Source: Burkholderia pyrrocinia
Lineage (GTDB): Bacteria > Pseudomonadota > Gammaproteobacteria > Burkholderiales > Burkholderiaceae
Direction of reading: 5' to 3'
Length of the DNA stretch: 64,000 nt
Assembly: GCF_003330765.1 (NCBI RefSeq)
Contig: NZ_CP024902.1
Coordinates: forward strand, 124,001-188,000
The notes beneath the pieces are model-generated. The model ran no database searches. It saw only the letters and a list, made by a program, of their open reading frames with translations, and was not told where the DNA came from. How positions within the stretch are numbered: the stretch's first letter is position 1; every line of letters begins with the position of its first letter. Positions 1 to 8,482 of the stretch are shown in pieces. Both the position numbers and the translations under genes were made by a program.

Positions 1-363
1 CGTACCGACCTCGCGCAGTACCGTGAGCTCGCCGCGTTCGCACAGTTCGCGTCGGACCTCGACGAAGCGACCCGCAAGCAGCTCGAGCGCGGCCGCCGCG
101 TGACGGAACTGCTGAAGCAGCCGCAGTATCAGCCGCTGCAGGTGTGGGAGCTGGCCGTGTCGCTGTTCGCGGCGAACAATGGCTACCTCGACGACATCGA
201 CGTCAAGGACGTGCTGCCGTTCGAAAAGGGCATGCGCGAATTCCTGAAGACGAGCCACGCTGACCTCATCAAGCGCATCGAAGACAACAAGGACTTGTCG
301 AAGGACGACGAAGGCGCGCTGCGCGCCGCGCTCGACGCCTTCAAGAAGTCCGGTGCCTATTGA
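1..363 (+). CDS. atpA: ATP synthase F1 subunit alpha, C-terminal part
   Basis: This is the 3' end of atpA; the reading frame is open from base 1 and stops at 361-363, giving about the last 120 residues. They form the C-terminal helical domain of the F1 alpha subunit, with the family-typical run [16 protein letters not shown] near the start and [13 protein letters not shown] in the middle. The catalytic and nucleotide-binding part lies upstream of the window. The alpha subunit alternates with beta in the F1 hexamer at the inner face of the membrane. atpG follows after 71 bp, the usual alpha-gamma-beta-epsilon order, so identity is secure although the gene is truncated by the window edge. Confidence 0.97.
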   Translation, partial: RTDLAQYRELAAFAQFASDLDEATRKQLERGRRVTELLKQPQYQPLQVWELAVSLFAANNGYLDDIDVKDVLPFEKGMREFLKTSHADLIKRIEDNKDLSKDDEGALRAALDAFKKSGAY

Positions 364-434
364 TCCGCGAGGGACACCTTGAAGCGGCGCGGGCCGCGTA
401 AAGCGCCCGCGCCGCTTCGGTCAAGGAGCAAGCT

Positions 435-1310
435 ATGGCTGGAATGAAGGAAATTCGCGGGAAGATCAAGAGCGTGCAAAACACGCGCAAGATCACGAAG
501 GCGATGGAGATGGTGGCCGCATCGAAGATGCGCCGCGCGCAGGAACGCATGCGCGCTGCCCGCCCGTATGCGGAGAAGGTCCGCGCCATCGCCGCGCACA
601 TGGGCCGCGCGAACCCGGAGTACCGCCACCCGTTCATGGTGGCGAACGACGGCGCGAACACGGCCGGCATCATCCTCGTCACGACCGACAAGGGTCTGTG
701 CGGCGGCCTGAACACGAACGTGCTGCGCGCCACGGTGCAGAAGTTCAAGGAGCTGGACGAGAAGGGCCAGAAGGTCGAAGCCACCGCGATCGGCGGCAAG
801 GGCCTCGGGTTCCTGAATCGTTTCGGCGCGAAGGTGATCTCGCAGGTCGTGCATCTCGGCGATACGCCGCATCTCGACAAGCTGATCGGCGCAGTGAAGA
901 CGCAACTCGATCAGTACTCGGAAGGCAAGCTGTCGGCTGTCTATATCGGGTACACGCGCTTCATCAACACGATGAAGCAGGAAGCGGTGATCGAACAGCT
1001 GCTGCCGCTGTCGTCGGATCGTCTCGAGGGCGACAGCGACACGCCGTCCACGGCGTGGGACTACATCTACGAGCCGGATGCGCCCGCGGTGGTCGACGAA
1101 CTGCTCGTGCGTTACGTCGAGGCGCTGGTGTACCAGGCCGTGGCGGAAAACATGGCGTCGGAACAATCGGCGCGAATGGTCGCGATGAAGGCGGCTTCGG
1201 ACAACGCGAAGACGGTGATCAGCGAGCTGCAATTGGTTTACAACAAGAGCCGTCAGGCCGCGATCACGAAAGAACTGTCGGAGATCGTCGGCGGCGCTGC
1301 TGCTGTTTAA
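435..1310 (+). CDS. atpG: ATP synthase F1 subunit gamma
   Basis: This 291-residue protein is the gamma subunit, the rotating central stalk of F1. The N-terminal helix ([17 protein letters not shown], then [14 protein letters not shown]) is the classic gamma signature, and the C-terminal helix ([24 protein letters not shown]) is the matching half of the coiled coil that turns inside the alpha3beta3 ring. The central segment ([11 protein letters not shown]) is also typical. An AAGGAG ribosome binding site lies about 8 bases before the ATG. It sits between atpA and atpD in the ATP synthase operon. Length is normal and nothing is missing. Confidence 0.98.
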   Translation: MAGMKEIRGKIKSVQNTRKITKAMEMVAASKMRRAQERMRAARPYAEKVRAIAAHMGRANPEYRHPFMVANDGANTAGIILVTTDKGLCGGLNTNVLRATVQKFKELDEKGQKVEATAIGGKGLGFLNRFGAKVISQVVHLGDTPHLDKLIGAVKTQLDQYSEGKLSAVYIGYTRFINTMKQEAVIEQLLPLSSDRLEGDSDTPSTAWDYIYEPDAPAVVDELLVRYVEALVYQAVAENMASEQSARMVAMKAASDNAKTVISELQLVYNKSRQAAITKELSEIVGGAAAV

Positions 1311-1328
1311 GCGCGCGCGGGAATTTGA

Positions 1329-2780
<1,452 letters not shown>

Positions 2781-2784
2781 GGGT

Positions 2785-2861
2785 CATGGGACCGGAGTGA
2801 GCGCTGAAGCGCTGACTCTGGCCAACCACGGCATGGGATCGGAGTAAGCGCTAAAGCGCCA
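2785..2861 (+). repeat. Tandem imperfect hairpin repeat between atpD and atpC
   Basis: Two imperfect copies of a roughly 30-base unit lie 47 bp apart, beginning at 2785 and 2832. Each starts CATGGGAYCGGAGTRAGCGCT. Each holds a small inverted repeat: AGCGCT-GA-AGCGCT in the first copy and AGCGCT-AA-AGCGCC in the second. The pair fills almost the whole atpD-atpC gap of 103 bp. There is no T-run, so these are not intrinsic terminators. They may stabilise or process the operon mRNA between beta and epsilon, but that is inference. Confidence 0.7.
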
Positions 2862-2883
2862 ACACCGATCGACAGGAGTCGAT

Positions 2884-3309
2884 ATGGCAACCATCAAAGT
2901 AGACGTCGTCAGCGCGGAAGAGCAGATCTTCTCGGGCGTGGCGAAATTCGTCGCGCTGCCGGGCGAAGCGGGTGAGCTGGGCATCCTGCCGGGCCACACG
3001 CCGCTGATCACGCGGATTCGTCCGGGTGCGGTGCGCATCGAAGTCGAGGGCGGCAACGACGAATTCGTGTTCGTCGCGGGCGGCATTCTCGAAGTGCAGC
3101 CGGGCGCCGTGACGGTGCTCGCCGATACCGCGATCCGCGGCAAGGACCTCGACTCGGCGAAGGCCGAGGAAGCGCGCAAGCGCGCCGAGGAGACGCTGCA
3201 GAACGCGAAGTCGGATCTCGACCTCGCGAAGGCGCAATCCGAGCTCGCGACCGCGATGGCGCAGCTCGAGGCGATCCAGCGTCTGGCGAAGATTCGCAGC
3301 CGGCACTGA
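2884..3309 (+). CDS. atpC: ATP synthase F1 subunit epsilon
   Basis: This 141-residue protein is the epsilon subunit, which sits at the foot of the central stalk, links gamma to the c-ring and can inhibit ATP hydrolysis. The N-terminal beta-sandwich (about residues 1-85) contains the family motif [17 protein letters not shown], and the C-terminal part (about 90-141) is a helical hairpin rich in Ala, Glu and Lys. A CAGGAG ribosome binding site precedes the ATG. It is the last gene of the atp operon; a strong terminator follows about 25 bp after the stop. Confidence 0.98.
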   Translation: MATIKVDVVSAEEQIFSGVAKFVALPGEAGELGILPGHTPLITRIRPGAVRIEVEGGNDEFVFVAGGILEVQPGAVTVLADTAIRGKDLDSAKAEEARKRAEETLQNAKSDLDLAKAQSELATAMAQLEAIQRLAKIRSRH

Positions 3310-3333
3310 GCCGCGCCGCGTATCCCGCGAAAG

Positions 3334-3361
3334 AAAGCAGCCTTCGGGCTGCTTTTTTTTC
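3334..3361 (+). terminator. Rho-independent terminator of the atp operon
   Basis: A perfect 9-bp stem, AAAGCAGCC (3334-3342) with GGCTGCTTT (3347-3355), has a stable TTCG tetraloop and runs into a T-tract reaching 3360. It lies just downstream of atpC and ends the atp operon. Confidence 0.95.
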
Positions 3362-3549
3362 GTCTGCAGTTTGCGCGCCGGGTCGTTGCGTCCGGTCGTG
3401 CTATTTCATCCGTCCGCCGCGATTTGATGTCAGAGTGTCGTCAGCGGAGCGCGTCATCATCCGCGGTGAGGCCGTCCGTCGCGATTGCGGCGGCGGAGAC
3501 GGGTGCCGGAAGCGCGCGGGCCGATCAGTCAAAAAAGACGGAGACATTC

Positions 3550-5277
3550 ATGGCAGCAGACCTTGGCGTAGGGGCGCTGATCGCGCCCGAAAGCGGATTG
3601 TCGTACGTGCGCGGCGCGACCGACGTGCCGCTATCCGAAGCGACGATCGGCCGGTTTCTGCGCGATACCGCCGGCCGCTTTCCCGACCGTCCGGCCGTCG
3701 TGTTCCGCGAGCAGCAGGTGCGCTGGACCTGGCGCGAGTTCGCGAACGAGGTCGACGTGCTCGCGGCCGGCCTCGCCGCGTTCGGGATCGTGAAGGGCGA
3801 TCGCGTCGGCATCTGGTCGCCGAACCGCAGCGAATGGCTGCTCACGCAGTTCGCGACCGCGCGTATCGGCGCGGTGCTCGTCAACCTCAATCCGGCCTAC
3901 CGGCTTGCCGAGATCGAATACGCACTGAACAAGGTCGGCTGCAAGGCCGTGATCGCGGCCGAGCGCTTCAAGACATCCGCGTACGTCGAGATGCTGCAGA
4001 CCATCGCGCCGGAACTCGCGACCGCGACGCCGGGCGACCTGCATGCGGCACGCGTGCCGAGCCTGCGCACGGTCGTGTCGATGGGCGACGTCGCGCCGGC
4101 CGGCATGTTCCGTTTCGCCGACGTGATGACGCGCGGCCGCCAGGCCGTCGACCCCGCATTGCTCGATGCGATCGGCGCGACGCTCGCGGCCAACGACCCG
4201 ATCAACATCCAGTTCACGAGCGGCACGACGGGCAGCCCGAAGGGTGCGACGCTCACGCATCGCAACGTCGTCAACAACGGGCGCTCGATCGCGACGGCGA
4301 TGCGTTTCAGCGAGCAGGACATGCTGTGCATCCCGGTGCCGCTGTACCACTGCTTCGGGATGGTGCTGGCCGTGCTCGCGTGCGTGTCGAAGGGCGCGGC
4401 GATGGTGTTTCCCGGCGAAGCGTTCGATCCGGTCGCGACGCTCGCGGCGGTGGCTGACGAGCGCTGCACCGCACTGCACGGCGTGCCGACGATGTTCATC
4501 GCGGAGCTCGACCATCCGCAGTTCGCGAGCTTCGACCTGTCGACGCTGCGCACCGGGATCATGGCCGGCTCGCCGTGCCCGATCGAGACGATGAAGCGCG
4601 TCGTGTCGCAGATGCACCTGTCTGAGATCACGATCGCGTACGGGATGACGGAGACGAGCCCCGTGTCGTTCCAGAGCTCGACCGACGATCCGCTCGAGAA
4701 GCGCACGACGACGGTCGGCCGCATCCAGCCGCATCTCGAGGTGAAGATCGTCGATCCGAACGGCGATATCGTGCCGGTCGGCGCGACCGGCGAGCTGTGC
4801 ACGAAGGGCTATTCGGTGATGCTCGGCTACTGGGACGACGATGCGAAGACGCGCGACGTGCTGGTCGACGGCTGGATGCATACGGGCGATCTTGCGACGC
4901 TCGATGCGGACGGTTACTGCAACATCGTCGGCCGCCTGAAGGACATGGTGATTCGCGGTGGCGAGAACGTTTATCCGCGCGAGATCGAGGAGTTCCTGTT
5001 TCGGCATCCGAAGATCCAGAGTGCGCAGGTATTCGGCGTGCCCGATGCGAAATACGGCGAGGAGCTGTGCGCGTGGATCGTGCTGCGCACCGACGAGCAG
5101 ATGACCGAGGACGACGTGCGTGCGTTCTGCAACGGGCAGATCGCGCACTACAAGATTCCGCGCTACATTCGCTTCGTCGACGAGTTGCCGATGACGGTGA
5201 CGGGCAAGGTGCAGAAGTTCGTGATGCGCGACCGGATGATCGAGGAACTGAAGCTCGACGTGCAGAAGACCGCATAA
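3550..5277 (+). CDS. Acyl-CoA ligase (AMP-binding, FadD/AcsA superfamily)
   Basis: This 575-residue protein activates a carboxylic acid through an acyl-adenylate and transfers it to CoA. The ANL-family motifs are all present in order: the P-loop [11 protein letters not shown] near residue 220, YGMTETSP near 363, [10 protein letters not shown] near 440, the hinge [18 protein letters not shown] near 460, and the catalytic-lysine segment TVTGKVQKF near the C-terminus. The start at 3550 is chosen because GGAG lies 6 bases upstream; the frame stays open to 3424, but the extra residues look like unrelated sequence. The chain type cannot be told from sequence; the set resembles medium- and long-chain fatty acyl-CoA ligases. 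It appears to be monocistronic. Confidence 0.92.
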   Translation: MAADLGVGALIAPESGLSYVRGATDVPLSEATIGRFLRDTAGRFPDRPAVVFREQQVRWTWREFANEVDVLAAGLAAFGIVKGDRVGIWSPNRSEWLLTQFATARIGAVLVNLNPAYRLAEIEYALNKVGCKAVIAAERFKTSAYVEMLQTIAPELATATPGDLHAARVPSLRTVVSMGDVAPAGMFRFADVMTRGRQAVDPALLDAIGATLAANDPINIQFTSGTTGSPKGATLTHRNVVNNGRSIATAMRFSEQDMLCIPVPLYHCFGMVLAVLACVSKGAAMVFPGEAFDPVATLAAVADERCTALHGVPTMFIAELDHPQFASFDLSTLRTGIMAGSPCPIETMKRVVSQMHLSEITIAYGMTETSPVSFQSSTDDPLEKRTTTVGRIQPHLEVKIVDPNGDIVPVGATGELCTKGYSVMLGYWDDDAKTRDVLVDGWMHTGDLATLDADGYCNIVGRLKDMVIRGGENVYPREIEEFLFRHPKIQSAQVFGVPDAKYGEELCAWIVLRTDEQMTEDDVRAFCNGQIAHYKIPRYIRFVDELPMTVTGKVQKFVMRDRMIEELKLDVQKTA

Positions 5278-5336
5278 AGAGCCGCCCGGCGGCGGGACAA
5301 GCGCGGCGGCCTGCGGGCCGTTGCGTTTTCGATGGA

Positions 5337-5366
5337 CGAAAAAAAGCGGGCTTATTAGCCCGCTAA
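5337..5366 (-). terminator. Terminator-like hairpin oriented for the minus strand
   Basis: AGCGGGCT (5345-5352), loop TATT and AGCCCGCT (5357-5364) form a perfect 8-bp stem. On the minus strand the stem is followed by a run of T residues (A-run 5338-5344 on the plus strand). On the plus strand it is followed only by AAAAACC. It therefore looks like an intrinsic terminator for leftward transcription, yet the nearest leftward gene ends more than 600 bp to the right. Confidence 0.55.
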
Positions 5367-5404
5367 AAACCACACGCTACGGGGTTAGCGCGAGGAGACC
5401 AAAG

Positions 5405-5569
5405 ATGAAACCGTGTCCGGCGGGGAGCCGGAAACGACTCCAACAGGGATGCCCCTCGGAAGGGCTTCGGTACGTGACCGACTGGCTCGCAGCGCTTCGC
5501 GTCCGCTCACACTTGGCACACGAGACCGCATCCGTGTTGAAACCGTTGAGGCCATTGTGGGCGAATTAA
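5405..5569 (+). CDS. Possible small protein, 54 residues, unrecognised
   Basis: An ATG at 5405 has a very good Shine-Dalgarno, GAGGAG at 5392-5397, seven bases upstream, and opens a 54-codon frame rich in Arg and Leu. An overlapping frame from a GTG at 5413 to 5619 encodes 68 residues ending in a plausible structured stretch (VEAIVGELMTRR), but its GTG is badly spaced from the ribosome binding site. Third-position GC is only about 70% in the first frame and about 56% in the second, against almost 90% in neighbouring genes. The region may therefore be foreign or non-coding. I recognise neither product. Confidence 0.25.
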   Translation: MKPCPAGSRKRLQQGCPSEGLRYVTDWLAALRVRSHLAHETASVLKPLRPLWAN

Positions 5570-5619
5570 TGACCCGTCGCGGTAACAAAGTGTTTCAGGT
5601 TGTAACGCCCGCCAGATAA

Positions 5620-5989
5620 GGCTTCCCGGGATTTTTTGCTGTTTTCGGGGTCCTGAAAAAGGTCATTTTTACCCATATTTTCCGCAACGTTTTCATCGTA
5701 TGCGCGCGATGCGCTTTTCATGCGTATCAGGCTCGACGAACTGCCGATTTACACGCGAGAAAGTGCGTCGCGCGGCAGATACCGCGTATGACGATTCATT
5801 CGTCAGAAAGATTTTGAAACGTGATTGGAATGTGCGGAAGTCGGCCTTTTGGCCAATTCGGCGGTTTCGGGCCGCCAGCGCGTGGCGTCGAAGTGTAACG
5901 GCGACAGTCCGGCCGCCGCCACGCAGCGACTTTCGCGGGTAGCGGCCACGGGGTCGTTGCCCGCTATCGGCCGCTGCGCGCGTGCCTGC
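5620..5989. other. Gap with no supported gene
   Basis: This stretch between the small-ORF region and the pheC-like gene is relatively T-rich at its left end (5631-5700) and GC-rich at its right end. I see a short hairpin TGACGA-TTCAT-TCGTCA at 5789-5805 and GC-rich inverted sequences near 5840-5880. No reading frame in it has neighbour-like codon use or a ribosome binding site. Confidence 0.5.
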
Positions 5990-6790
5990 TTACTTCAGCC
6001 ACTTGTCCGAAATCGCCTGGTATTCGCCGGTCGACAGCGCGAGATGCAGCCACTGGTCGACGTACTGCTGGAACACGGCATCGCCGCGCGGCACCATGTA
6101 CGCCTTCTCGCCGAACTGGAACGGCTTGTCCGGATGCACCGAGCACAGGCCCGGATTCAGTTTTTGCTGCAGCAGCGTCTCGGACGCATCCGTCACCATC
6201 ACGTCCGCCTTGCCCGCGAGGATCTGCTTGAAGATCGTCACGTTGTCCGGATAGACGGTCAGGTTCGCGTGCGTGAAATACTGCTTCGCGAAACGCTCGT
6301 TGGTGCCGCCCGGGTTCACGATCACGCGCGTGTCGGGCCGGTCGATCTGCGTGATGGTCTGGTATTTGCCGGCGTCCGCGCAGCGCGTGATCGGCGTCTT
6401 GCCGTCGACGACGTACGGCTGCGTGAAGAACACGCGCTTCTGACGTTCGAGCGTTGTCGATACGCCGCCCACCGCGATGTCGCATTTCGCGACGAAATCG
6501 CCGGTCAGGTTCGACCAGCTCGTCTTCACGTAGTCGGTCTTCACGCCGAGCGACTTCGCGAGCGATTCGGCCATGTCGATGTCGATGCCCTCGAAGCGGC
6601 CGTCCGCGCGGTGGTACGAATACGGCTTGTAGTCGCCCGTCGTGCAGACGCGCAGCGCGCCGCGCGCGAGCACGTCGTCGAGCCGCGAGCCGGCGCCCGG
6701 TGCGGCCGCGGCGGCGCCCGCGCCGGTTTGTGCGTGCGCGGCGGCGCAGCAGAGCAACGCGGCCGCGGCGAGCGTGGCGAATGGTTTCAT
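5990..6790 (-). CDS. pheC: Periplasmic cyclohexadienyl (arogenate/prephenate) dehydratase, PheC type
   Basis: This 266-residue protein has the fold of an ABC solute-binding protein, but the sequence follows the PheC cyclohexadienyl dehydratase pattern. Key matches are RVCTTGDYKPYSY near residue 45, GVSTTLERQK near 110, IVNPGGTNERF near 155, VYPDNVTIFKQIL near 180 and LCSVHPDKPFQFGEKAY near 220. The family turns prephenate or arogenate into phenylpyruvate or phenylalanine in the periplasm. An N-terminal signal peptide (LAAAALLCCAAAHAQ) is clear. The start at 6790 is supported by GGAGGAG six bases upstream. No permease or ATPase gene is adjacent, which also argues against a transport role. An amino-acid binding protein remains the alternative. 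Confidence 0.8.
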   Translation of the reverse strand: MKPFATLAAAALLCCAAAHAQTGAGAAAAAPGAGSRLDDVLARGALRVCTTGDYKPYSYHRADGRFEGIDIDMAESLAKSLGVKTDYVKTSWSNLTGDFVAKCDIAVGGVSTTLERQKRVFFTQPYVVDGKTPITRCADAGKYQTITQIDRPDTRVIVNPGGTNERFAKQYFTHANLTVYPDNVTIFKQILAGKADVMVTDASETLLQQKLNPGLCSVHPDKPFQFGEKAYMVPRGDAVFQQYVDQWLHLALSTGEYQAISDKWLK

Positions 6791-6939
6791 CGGTCTCCTC
6801 CTTCGTTTCGTTCGATATGAGCGTCCGATCATAACGGAGCCATCGCGCGCGTCATATGGCCGCCATCGCATCGGCGTGCGCAGCCTGGCGGCGGCTGTCC
6901 GGTAAAATGCCGCTTTGCCTTCGCATCGTCGCTCCTACC

Positions 6940-8034
6940 GTGGCCCATACCCTGCTCAACGACACCTTCCTGCGCGCGCTTCTGCGCGAGCCGACCGACT
7001 ACACGCCGATCTGGCTGATGCGCCAGGCGGGTCGCTACCTGCCCGAATACAACGCGACGCGCGCGCGCGCCGGCAGCTTCCTCGGCCTCGCGAAGAATCC
7101 CGACTACGCGACCGAAGTGACGCTGCAGCCGCTCGAGCGCTTTCCGCTCGACGCCGCAATCCTGTTCTCGGACATCCTGACGATTCCGGACGCGATGGGG
7201 CTCGGCCTCGACTTCCAGGTCGGCGAAGGGCCGAAGTTCGCGCATCCGGTGCGGACCGAGGCCGACGTCGCGAAGCTCGCGGTGCCGGACATCGACGCGA
7301 CGCTCGGCTACGTGACCGGCGCCGTGCGCGAGATCCGTCGCGCGCTCACCGACGGCCAGGGCCGTCAGCGCGTGCCGCTGATCGGCTTCTCGGGCAGCCC
7401 GTGGACGCTCGCGTGCTACATGGTCGAAGGCGGCGGGTCGGACGATTTCCGCACGGTGAAGTCGATGGCGTATTCGCGCCCCGACCTGATGCACCGGATC
7501 CTCGACGTGAACGCACAGGCGGTGGCGGCGTACCTGAACGCGCAGATCGAAGCAGGCGCGCAGGCCGTGATGATTTTCGATACGTGGGGCGGCGCGCTGG
7601 CGGACGGCGCGTACCAGCGCTTTTCACTCGACTACATCCGCCGCGTGGTGGCGCAGCTCAAGCGCGAGCACGACGGCGAGCGCGTACCGGTGATCACGTT
7701 CACGAAGGGCGGCGGGCTGTGGCTCGAGGAGATCGCGGCGACCGGCGTCGACGCGGTCGGGCTCGACTGGACGGTCAACCTCGGCGCCGCGCGCGAGCGC
7801 GTCGCGGGGCGCGTCGCGCTGCAGGGCAACCTCGACCCGACGATCCTGTTTGCGCCGCCGGCCGCAGTGCGCGAGCAGGCGCGCGCGGTGCTCGACAGCT
7901 ACGGCAATCATCCGGGCCACGTGTTCAACCTCGGGCACGGCATCTCGCAATTCACGTCGCCCGATCACGTCGCCGAACTCGTCGACGAAGTGCATAGCCA
8001 CAGCCGCAAGATCCGTAGCGGAGCCGCCGGCTGA
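6940..8034 (+). CDS. hemE: Uroporphyrinogen decarboxylase
   Basis: HemE decarboxylates the four acetate side chains of uroporphyrinogen III to give coproporphyrinogen III in cytoplasmic haem synthesis. The product is 364 residues, the usual length. The signature [15 protein letters not shown] lies near residues 20-35, followed by [13 protein letters not shown] with the conserved aspartate near 80 and [19 protein letters not shown] near 150. The GTG at 6940 is chosen as start because it gives [11 protein letters not shown], the usual N-terminus; an in-frame ATG at 6856 would add 28 unlike residues. A weak hairpin follows the stop. Confidence 0.96.
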   Translation: MAHTLLNDTFLRALLREPTDYTPIWLMRQAGRYLPEYNATRARAGSFLGLAKNPDYATEVTLQPLERFPLDAAILFSDILTIPDAMGLGLDFQVGEGPKFAHPVRTEADVAKLAVPDIDATLGYVTGAVREIRRALTDGQGRQRVPLIGFSGSPWTLACYMVEGGGSDDFRTVKSMAYSRPDLMHRILDVNAQAVAAYLNAQIEAGAQAVMIFDTWGGALADGAYQRFSLDYIRRVVAQLKREHDGERVPVITFTKGGGLWLEEIAATGVDAVGLDWTVNLGAARERVAGRVALQGNLDPTILFAPPAAVREQARAVLDSYGNHPGHVFNLGHGISQFTSPDHVAELVDEVHSHSRKIRSGAAG

Positions 8035-8041
8035 ACGCAAG

Positions 8042-8077
8042 CGCCGTCATGCTGCACCGCGGGGTGACGGCGTTTCG
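8042..8077 (+). terminator. Possible hemE terminator
   Basis: CGCCGTCA (8042-8049) and TGACGGCG (8065-8072) form an 8-bp stem with a 15-base loop, followed by TTTCGTT. The T-run is short and the loop large, so termination may be partial. Confidence 0.45.
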
Positions 8078-8142
8078 TTGTCGGCACTAAACAGGGCGCA
8101 ACCCCGTACCGGTTGCCGATTCGTCGCTTGTCAAGACTTGAC

Positions 8143-8151
8143 TTATACACA
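8143..8151 (+). other. DnaA-box nonamer TTATACACA
   Basis: A match to the DnaA box consensus TTATNCACA, in the hemE-priA gap. It lies directly after TTGAC, so it may overlap a promoter. The gap 8073-8482 holds this box, the hairpin at 8225-8243 and a second box at 8333, and otherwise no supported gene. Confidence 0.65.
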
Positions 8152-8224
8152 TTTTCCACGTTGCAGCGCGGTAGAGCCCTGTATCGGTCAATTTGTCTGG
8201 CTATGGTTCGGTAATTTGAATAGC

Positions 8225-8243
8225 AGCCTTATGGAATAAGGCT
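8225..8243. other. Perfect short hairpin in the hemE-priA gap
   Basis: AGCCTTAT (8225-8232), loop GGA and ATAAGGCT (8236-8243) form a perfect 8-bp inverted repeat. No T-run follows on either strand, so it does not look like an intrinsic terminator. It could be a protein-binding palindrome. Confidence 0.5.
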
Positions 8244-8332
8244 TCGCGGGGCACCGCAGCAAGCGGCGAAAAACAGCGGAAAGCACGGCCCCGCGCGCGT
8301 TGCAGCCATTGAACGGCGAGTTCTCAACAAAG

Positions 8333-8341
8333 TTATCCACA
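8333..8341 (+). other. DnaA-box nonamer TTATCCACA
   Basis: A perfect match to the highest-affinity DnaA box, 142 bp upstream of the priA start. The sequence around it (AAAGTTATCCACAGGCTGG) resembles origin-proximal boxes. Confidence 0.7.
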
Positions 8342-8482
8342 GGCTGGGCAGGGTATACGGCGATTCCTAATGCGAATCCAAAACTTAGCGCCGAATCTGA
8401 AGTTTTACTTTAAGTCCGCCGTCGCGATGCGGGGGCGGGTGCAAGCCGTCCACGCCGCGCGTGCCGCTGCCGGAGCGCCGTG

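Noticed and set aside
3424..3549. Upstream extension of the first acyl-CoA ligase
   Set aside because: The extra 42 residues have no similarity to the family N-terminus, and the ATG at 3550 has a well-placed GGAG.
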